A program made the translations under genes and the position numbers. Shown here piece after piece: positions 6,910-11,315 of a DNA stretch of 11,315 nt. Source of the DNA: an uncultured Clostridia bacterium (GTDB lineage Bacteria > Bacillota > Clostridia > Oscillospirales > Acutalibacteraceae); the NCBI GenBank assembly GCA_937895645.1, contig CALBKQ010000005.1:1-11315 (forward strand), in the 5' to 3' direction. Position 1 is the first letter of the stretch. The number at the start of each line of letters is the position of its first letter. Under the pieces are notes generated by a model that worked only from the letters and a program-made list of their open reading frames with translations, searched no databases and was not told the origin of the DNA.

Positions 6910-7752
6910 TTATCTTTCCATAAAGCTAAATACTTTAATATGTCTTTTAACATTTTCATAAACACCTAATGCTTCTTGTCTGCTCAATTCAAAATAATTT
7001 GCTTTTTCTATTGGTTTGCAGTAATCAAGAGCATATTTTGCAAGGTTATCAAAACTTGCTGTTGCAATATTAACTTTGCGAACGCCTAACATAATTGCTT
7101 GTTGAAACATTTCGTCTGTAATGCCTGTGCCACCGTGAAGCACAAGTGGAGTTTCAACCATTTTGTTAATATCGTCAAGCACATCAAAACGAAGATTAGG
7201 AAGCACAGGGTAATTACCGTGAGCATTTCCGATTGCAACTGCTAATGCATCAACACCTGTTTCGTCACAGAAAAGTTTTGCGTCGTCAGGGTTTGTGCAA
7301 AGGATTTCGTGAGACGCACCGTCCCCCTCATTACCACCTACAACACCAAGTTCAGCCTCAACTGTTGCACCGTATTTATCTGCCATTTCGCGAACAATCT
7401 TAACTGCCTTGATATTTTCTTCAAGAGGTAAAGTTGAACCGTCAAACATAACGGAAGTAAATCCCATTTCTAACGCTTTTTGCACAGTTTCAATTTTAAG
7501 ACCGTGGTCAAGGTGAACTGCAATATCTACTTTAGAATTTTTTGCCGCAGAAATCATCATAGGTCCCATAAGTTCAAGCGGTGAATTTTTAAGCCTGCAC
7601 TCTGCAATCTGTAAAATTATGGGAGTGTTAAGTTCTTCAGCCGCCCAGACTGCACCCATAACCATCTCCATATTGCCAACGCTGAAAGCGCCTACTGCGG
7701 TACCCGCTTTCTTGGCATTTTCGAGGAGTTTTTTCATTGGAACTAACGCCAA
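6910..7752 (-). CDS. iolJ: Class II aldolase, probable 2-deoxy-5-keto-gluconate-6-phosphate aldolase
   Basis: A 280-residue class II zinc aldolase (fructose-bisphosphate/tagatose-bisphosphate/IolJ group). Catalytic Asp82 and zinc ligand His83 are in HLDHG (80-84); the other likely ligands are His178 in GNAHG and His206 in LHGGTG, and NIAT (228-231) binds phosphate. In the iol pathway IolJ splits 2-deoxy-5-keto-gluconate-6-P into DHAP and malonate semialdehyde. The role is inferred from context, since sequence alone does not separate it from an FBP aldolase. I chose TTG at 7752: it gives MALVPMKKLL, like the family N-terminus, with GGAG (7762-7765) 9 nt upstream. Alternatives are TTG at 7767 and ATG at 7737. 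It is the first gene of the operon, about 30 nt from the predicted transcription start. Confidence 0.85.
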   Translation of the reverse strand: MALVPMKKLLENAKKAGTAVGAFSVGNMEMVMGAVWAAEELNTPIILQIAECRLKNSPLELMGPMMISAAKNSKVDIAVHLDHGLKIETVQKALEMGFTSVMFDGSTLPLEENIKAVKIVREMADKYGATVEAELGVVGGNEGDGASHEILCTNPDDAKLFCDETGVDALAVAIGNAHGNYPVLPNLRFDVLDDINKMVETPLVLHGGTGITDEMFQQAIMLGVRKVNIATASFDNLAKYALDYCKPIEKANYFELSRQEALGVYENVKRHIKVFSFMER

Positions 7753-7789
7753 AACAACCCACTCCAATCCATTTTATTATAATCAGTTT

Positions 7790-7818
7790 ATTGTATCACT
7801 AAATGCTTGTAAAATCAA
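7790..7818 (-). promoter_or_regulatory. Sigma-A promoter of the iol operon
   Basis: On the minus strand, TTGATT (7813-7818) and TACAAT (7790-7795) are 17 bp apart, a near-consensus sigma-A promoter. Transcription would start near 7783 and give a short leader to the aldolase start at 7752. It lies just after the terminator of the upstream gene pair, so the iol genes form their own unit. Confidence 0.75.
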
Positions 7819-7827
7819 TGTTTTACA
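7808..7827. promoter_or_regulatory. Candidate operator palindrome over the iol -35 box
   Basis: A perfect inverted repeat TGTAAAA-N6-TTTTACA has 7-bp arms at 7808-7814 and 7821-7827. The -35 hexamer of the iol promoter lies almost wholly in its centre. That placement suits a repressor that blocks RNA polymerase, as IolR does for iol operons in Bacillus. The regulator gene is not in the window and the protein family is unknown. Confidence 0.55.
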
Positions 7828-7863
7828 GGTAAAAAATAGCAGTATTTTTCTGTATAAAATTAC

Positions 7864-7902
7864 AAAAAAACAGCCCATTCACAACATTGTGAACGGGCTG
7901 TT
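7864..7902 (-). terminator. Intrinsic terminator of the DUF5058 gene pair
   Basis: The minus-strand RNA folds into a 13-bp stem (7871-7883 with 7888-7900) with a 4-nt loop. Its only non-Watson-Crick pair is a G-U (C7894/A7877 on the plus strand, which would mismatch in plus-strand RNA). Seven U follow, from the A-run at 7864-7870. Both the wobble and the U-tract fix the orientation as minus. It lies 16 bp after the stop of the 7918-8592 gene. Confidence 0.92.
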
Positions 7903-7917
7903 GAATATCTTATAAAA

Positions 7918-8592
7918 TTATTTAACCCACTTAAGTTTCCACATAACAAATGCACCAAGCACTGAAACAACAATACCTGGGAAAAGCAATGTACTTGCGC
8001 CCATAGTTGGAGCAAAGAAAAGAATGATAATCATTACCAAAATCGGAACAATAGAAATCTTCCAATGCTTTAAGAAGTAGCCTGCGCCCAACGCACCGAA
8101 GAGGGCTGGAATAACTTGTGCAAAAGCCGGCTTTAAGAGTTCATTGTTTGTGAAATCATCAAGGAATGGTCTGAAAACAAGAACACCAACTGCCATAATA
8201 ATTGTTGTAACGATTGAAGATGTTGCAATAGCAATTGTTGAAATTACTTCGCCTTCTTCACTGTTTGCCTTAACTTTTGCGCCTTCCATAGCACTGATAG
8301 CGCAAGGAAGTTTAAGATTTGTAATATTACCTGTTACGAATGAAAGATATGTGCCACCCGCGCCAAGCATTGGTGTATAGAATAGAACTTCAACTACTGA
8401 AAGTGACCAATAAAGTGGCATAAGCTTTAACAAACCACTCATAACTCCGTTAAAAGATGGCCACACATTAAGATACAAACAAACGCCAAGTGGGAACATT
8501 AAAAGGGCACAAAGTGCAGTAATACTTGAAATTCTACCCCAAGCATGAACACGGTCAAAATATGATTTTTCTGTTTTTACTTTGTTACTCAT
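7918..8592 (-). CDS. Multi-pass membrane protein, partner of the DUF5058 protein
   Basis: A 224-residue integral membrane protein that I cannot place in a named family. Likely membrane segments: about 21-43, 56-76 (weak), 117-140, 153-173, 178-195 and 199-217. Between the second and third is a conserved-looking GAGGTYLSF-VTGN stretch (77-89) ending in AMEG (101-104). The same LS-hydrophobic-GN and AMEG pattern occurs at nearly the same place in the protein encoded just upstream, which suggests paralogy. The ATG at 8592 has GGAGGGG (8599-8605) 6 nt upstream and lies 2 bp after the upstream stop, so the pair is coupled. The longer start at 8607 has no better SD. It may be one half of a two-subunit transporter; the substrate is unknown. 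A terminator follows. Confidence 0.8.
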   Translation of the reverse strand: MSNKVKTEKSYFDRVHAWGRISSITALCALLMFPLGVCLYLNVWPSFNGVMSGLLKLMPLYWSLSVVEVLFYTPMLGAGGTYLSFVTGNITNLKLPCAISAMEGAKVKANSEEGEVISTIAIATSSIVTTIIMAVGVLVFRPFLDDFTNNELLKPAFAQVIPALFGALGAGYFLKHWKISIVPILVMIIILFFAPTMGASTLLFPGIVVSVLGAFVMWKLKWVK

Positions 8593-8594
8593 TT

Positions 8595-9416
8595 TTAACC
8601 CCTCCATTCCAAAATAGCAAGGTCTGCTGGTAATACATTGAATGCTATAACCGCAACCACCATTGCTACTATCATACCTATTGGCATAACAAATGGTTCA
8701 AGCCATGTGAGTTTGAATTTTTTAGCAACAAGCTCAAATACAAGTGACACTACAACTGCCACAACTAGTGTGATAATTGAAAGTACGCCTGCACCATCGC
8801 CAAAGATTTCAGGTTTACCTGCACCTGCAACTGCACGGGCAATAAACGCACCGATAAGACCAATGAATACTGCAGGTGTTAAAAGGTCGATAAATCCTGC
8901 TATACCACCTGATTTTTTCTCTTTCTTTTCAGTTGTTTCTTCGTTGTTTTCTTCTTTTTTACCCATATTCACAAACTTTTTATGTAATGGTTTTGCAAGG
9001 AATGGTAACAAAACAAGTGAGAAACAAATACCAAGAGTCATAACCCATGCAATACCTGCAAAAACGGCAGGGTCAGTAACCTCTACCGCTGTACCACCCA
9101 CATGGCCAAGACCTTCCATAGCATTTTCAGCTGCAGTTGTTTCGTACATAAGATTACCGATAACCGAAAGGCGCACCCAAGGAATAACCAAGCCTAATGA
9201 TGGAGCGAGAGCGATAACTGTTGCAAGAATTGATAATGCTGATGGAATTGTAAAAAGTGCACTTGATGTTATGGCGTTACGTAATTTTTTCTTGTCAAGT
9301 CCTAAAGCCTTGCCTTGCTTTAATGCTTTCACAAGGAAAAATATTGACTGTGCAAGAACAAAAAGGATTACGCCACCGGCAATCAAGTACAAAACTGTAC
9401 TTTCTTTGAAGTCCAT
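8595..9416 (-). CDS. DUF5058 family membrane protein
   Basis: A 273-residue integral membrane protein that I recognise as DUF5058-like, a family of unknown function in Clostridia. Likely membrane segments: about 9-31, 50-78, 118-142, 172-198, 206-232 and 239-262. A charged Lys/Glu-rich loop (145-169) in the middle is probably cytoplasmic. LSVIGN (83-88) and AMEG (99-102) lie between the second and third segments and have counterparts in the next gene. I chose ATG at 9416 because the AGGAG at 9426-9430 is 9 nt from it; the ATG at 9425 directly abuts that site and is too close. It is the first gene of a two-gene unit. A transport role is inference only; neither gene carries a visible ATPase or other energising domain. 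Confidence 0.82.
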   Translation of the reverse strand: MDFKESTVLYLIAGGVILFVLAQSIFFLVKALKQGKALGLDKKKLRNAITSSALFTIPSALSILATVIALAPSLGLVIPWVRLSVIGNLMYETTAAENAMEGLGHVGGTAVEVTDPAVFAGIAWVMTLGICFSLVLLPFLAKPLHKKFVNMGKKEENNEETTEKKEKKSGGIAGFIDLLTPAVFIGLIGAFIARAVAGAGKPEIFGDGAGVLSIITLVVAVVVSLVFELVAKKFKLTWLEPFVMPIGMIVAMVVAVIAFNVLPADLAILEWRG

Positions 9417-9448
9417 ATCTTTCATCTCCTAAAATTTTTAATGGGTAT

Positions 9449-9477
9449 ATTAAACCATTTTTTCGAAAGAAAATCAA
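9449..9477 (-). promoter_or_regulatory. Candidate promoter of the DUF5058 gene pair
   Basis: On the minus strand, TTGATT (9472-9477) and TTTAAT (9449-9454) are 17 bp apart, giving a start near 9442 and a leader of about 25 nt. The region is AT-rich, so a chance match is possible. It is back to back with the leuA promoter, about 20 bp away. Confidence 0.5.
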
Positions 9478-9496
9478 TAAGTAAATAAAAAGAATG

Positions 9497-9525
9497 TTGA
9501 CAAATTTAATTAAATACAATATAAT
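9497..9525 (+). promoter_or_regulatory. Consensus sigma-A promoter of leuA
   Basis: TTGACA (9497-9502) and TATAAT (9520-9525) are both perfect consensus and separated by exactly 17 bp. Transcription would start near 9532, leaving a leader of about 300 nt before leuA. So strong a promoter fits a gene controlled downstream by attenuation rather than at initiation. Confidence 0.92.
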
Positions 9526-9531
9526 ATTAAA

Positions 9532-9812
9532 AAATTAAATCACCACTATCGAAAAACAGTGAAGAAAACAAGACATAAATTACTCGCTTTCAGAGAGTTG
9601 CCGTTTGGTGCAAGGCAACACAGTGTTTATGTGTATAGCTCATTTCGGAGTTGCATAAGTGAAATCATAGCTTATGACGGTTGACCCCGTTACAAAGTCA
9701 GGCCTTGTTGGAGGTCGCAGAGGTTGGCAGATGTCAGCGAATTAGGGTGGTACCACGGTAGATTTTTCCATCGTCCCTATCAAAGTAATTGTTTGATAGT
9801 TGGGCGATTTTT
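9532..9812 (+). promoter_or_regulatory. Leucine T-box leader (tRNA-Leu riboswitch)
   Basis: The leader holds the T-box sequence AGGGTGGTACCACGG at 9744-9758. Its TGGT bulge suits a tRNA acceptor end with discriminator A. The antiterminator pairs AGGG (9744-9747) with CCCT (9775-9778) and ACGGT with ATCGT. Stem I shows the AGAGAG and GGTG elements (about 9592-9610), then the specifier region with CTC (Leu) at 9639-9641, followed by the usual A and TTCGGAG. A hairpin CATAAG/CTTATG follows at 9654-9676. Uncharged tRNA-Leu (anticodon GAG) would stabilise the antiterminator and allow leuA expression when leucine is scarce. The 5' limit is set from the promoter and is approximate. Confidence 0.93.
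9770..9812 (+). terminator. T-box regulated intrinsic terminator
   Basis: TATCAAA (9778-9784) pairs perfectly with TTTGATA, extended by ATCG-(T)-CCC with GGGCGAT at the base, and followed by a run of T. Its 5' arm shares CCCT and ATCGT with the antiterminator, so the two folds exclude each other. It ends about 6 nt before the leuA ribosome binding site. Confidence 0.92.
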
Positions 9813-9831
9813 CATTTGGAGGAGATTTTAT

Positions 9832-11315
9832 ATGAAACAAGGTTGCGAAAAGTACATTCCTTTTGTGCCTATTAACATTCCTGACAGACAATGGCCAGGA
9901 AAAAACATTGAAAAGCCACCAGTTTGGTGTTCGGTTGACTTGCGTGATGGTAATCAGGCGCTTATTGACCCAATGAACTTACAAGAGAAAATTGAATACT
10001 TCAAAACTCTTATCAATATTGGATTTAAGGAAATCGAAGTTGGTTTTCCGTCTGCATCTGAAACTGAATACGAAATTCTTCGTACACTTATCGAGAAAGA
10101 TTTAATTCCAGATGATGTTACAATTCAGGTGCTTGTTCAGAGCCGTGAACATTTAATTCGTAAAACATTTGAAGCCATTGACGGTGCTAAAAATGTAATT
10201 ATTCACTTCTACAACTCAACTTCAACTTTACAGAGAAAAGTTGTTTTCAAAAAAGATATGGACGGTGTTATTGACATTGCCGTTCAAGGTGCAAAACTCA
10301 TAAAAGAACTTACTGACGAATTGAAAGCAGAAAAAGATGTTAACATTCGTTATGAGTACTCCCCTGAAAGTTTTTCTGGTACAGAAATGGACAACGCGGT
10401 GCTTATCTGTGAAAAAGTTATGGAAGCGTTAGACATTAACGAAGATAACAAGATTATTCTTAATCTTCCTGCAACCGTTGAGGGAAGCACACCTAATGGT
10501 TACGCTGACCAGATTGAATATTTTTGCAGAAAGCTTAAGAACCGTGAAAATGCTATTATTAGTTTACATCCTCATAACGACCGTGGTACTGCAGTTGCAG
10601 CAGCCGAACTTGGTCTTTTAGCAGGTGCTGACAGAATTGAGGGTACTCTTTTCGGTAACGGTGAGCGTACAGGTAACGTTGATATTGTTACACTTGCTCT
10701 TAATATGTATACACAGGGTATTGACCCTATGCTTGATTTCTCACACATGAACGAAATCAAAGAAATGTTTGAACGCACAACAAAAATGCCTGTTGACCCA
10801 AGAAAACCTTACGGTGGTGAACTTGTTTTCACTGCGTTCTCCGGCTCACATCAAGACGCTATCAACAAAGGTAAAGAGTATATGCGAACAAGTGGTACAG
10901 AGTTCTGGGAAGTTCCATACTTACCTATTGACCCTGCCGATGTTGGCCGTGAATATGAACCAATTATCCGTATCAACAGCCAGTCCGGCAAGGGCGGTGT
11001 TGCATACATTATGGCAGAATACGGCTACAAAATGCCAAAAGCTATGCATCCTGAATTCTCAAAAATCGTTCAGAAGGTCTGCGACGAAAAGGGAAAAGAA
11101 CTCCAGAAAGAAGAAGTTTACTCTCTCTTCCAACAGGAATACCTCAATGTTGCAGGCCCTTACAAATTGCTTAGCTACAAATTCTATGAAGAACGCGAGC
11201 ACGGCGAAGACCAATCAAGAGTACACTTTGTTGGTACTGTTCAGTACAATGGCAATGAGCCACAACAGATTGAGGGTATTGCATCAGGTCCTATCAGTGC
11301 ATTCTGTCAGGCAAT
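9832..11315 (+). CDS. leuA: 2-isopropylmalate synthase, long form, 5' part
   Basis: The first 494 codons are present; the stop lies beyond the right edge, and about 55-70 residues are probably missing. The enzyme condenses 2-ketoisovalerate with acetyl-CoA, the first committed step of leucine synthesis. The start DRQWP (18-22) marks the long LeuA type of yeast and actinobacteria. The catalytic/metal motif SVDLRDGNQAL is at 34-44, the metal-binding HPHND at 246-250 and GNGERTGN at 275-282, all in the HMGL-like TIM barrel. The later region (from about 430) begins the leucine-sensing domain. The ATG at 9832 has GGAGGAG (9818-9824) with 7-nt spacing. It is controlled by the Leu T-box upstream. 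Feedback inhibition by leucine is expected from the family. Confidence 0.96.
   Translation, partial: MKQGCEKYIPFVPINIPDRQWPGKNIEKPPVWCSVDLRDGNQALIDPMNLQEKIEYFKTLINIGFKEIEVGFPSASETEYEILRTLIEKDLIPDDVTIQVLVQSREHLIRKTFEAIDGAKNVIIHFYNSTSTLQRKVVFKKDMDGVIDIAVQGAKLIKELTDELKAEKDVNIRYEYSPESFSGTEMDNAVLICEKVMEALDINEDNKIILNLPATVEGSTPNGYADQIEYFCRKLKNRENAIISLHPHNDRGTAVAAAELGLLAGADRIEGTLFGNGERTGNVDIVTLALNMYTQGIDPMLDFSHMNEIKEMFERTTKMPVDPRKPYGGELVFTAFSGSHQDAINKGKEYMRTSGTEFWEVPYLPIDPADVGREYEPIIRINSQSGKGGVAYIMAEYGYKMPKAMHPEFSKIVQKVCDEKGKELQKEEVYSLFQQEYLNVAGPYKLLSYKFYEEREHGEDQSRVHFVGTVQYNGNEPQQIEGIASGPISAFCQA

Noticed and set aside
7918..9416. DUF5058 pair as the inositol importer of the operon
   Set aside because: The pair has its own candidate promoter and a strong terminator before the iol promoter, so proximity alone does not support this.
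8638..9432. 264-codon open frame on the plus strand opposite the DUF5058 gene
   Set aside because: It mirrors a membrane protein gene in a biased frame, lacks a convincing start site, and its peptide has no recognisable domain.

Overview
The window looks like part of the chromosome of an AT-leaning, low-GC Firmicute of class Clostridia, most likely a gut Ruminococcaceae/Oscillospiraceae-type anaerobe. The signs are strong AGGAGG-type ribosome binding sites, sigma-A promoters, a T-box leader, a Thr-rich lipoprotein of the kind common in Ruminococcus relatives, and a myo-inositol catabolic operon. No tools were available, so every family assignment rests on motifs and recalled family features.

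Positions 1-7830, minus strand, read right to left: a myo-inositol utilisation operon. A sigma-A promoter (about 7790-7818) has a perfect inverted repeat over its -35 box, a likely operator. It is followed by an iolJ-type class II aldolase (6910-7752), iolC (5881-6897), a poly-Thr lipoprotein (5098-5733), a SanA/DUF218 membrane protein (4406-5092), iolB (3621-4388), iolD (1673-3592), iolE (778-1671) and the 5' part of iolA (1-586, cut by the window edge). IolE, IolD, IolB, IolC, IolJ and IolA together turn 2-keto-myo-inositol into DHAP plus acetyl-CoA. The first enzyme (inositol dehydrogenase, iolG), a transporter and a regulator are not in the window. The lipoprotein and SanA-like genes are unexpected passengers inside the pathway operon.

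Two copies of an ~80-bp imperfect palindrome (687-769 and 5787-5867, about 90% identical, same orientation) sit in the two widest gaps inside the operon. Their differences include a compensatory C-G to T-A change, which points to a conserved fold, and the wobble and G-A pairs favour the strand opposite to the operon transcript. A 19-bp remnant of the element's right end lies 100 bp away from copy 2.

Positions 7864-9480, minus strand: a separate two-gene unit with its own candidate promoter and a clear terminator. It encodes a DUF5058-family membrane protein (8595-9416) and a second membrane protein (7918-8592). The two seem to be distant paralogues of each other, possibly two subunits of an uncharacterised transporter.

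Positions 9497-11315, plus strand: a perfect-consensus sigma-A promoter, a leucine T-box leader with CTC specifier codon, antiterminator and terminator, then leuA (2-isopropylmalate synthase, long form), cut by the right edge. This is a leucine-biosynthesis unit, divergent from the DUF5058 pair and unrelated to the inositol operon.
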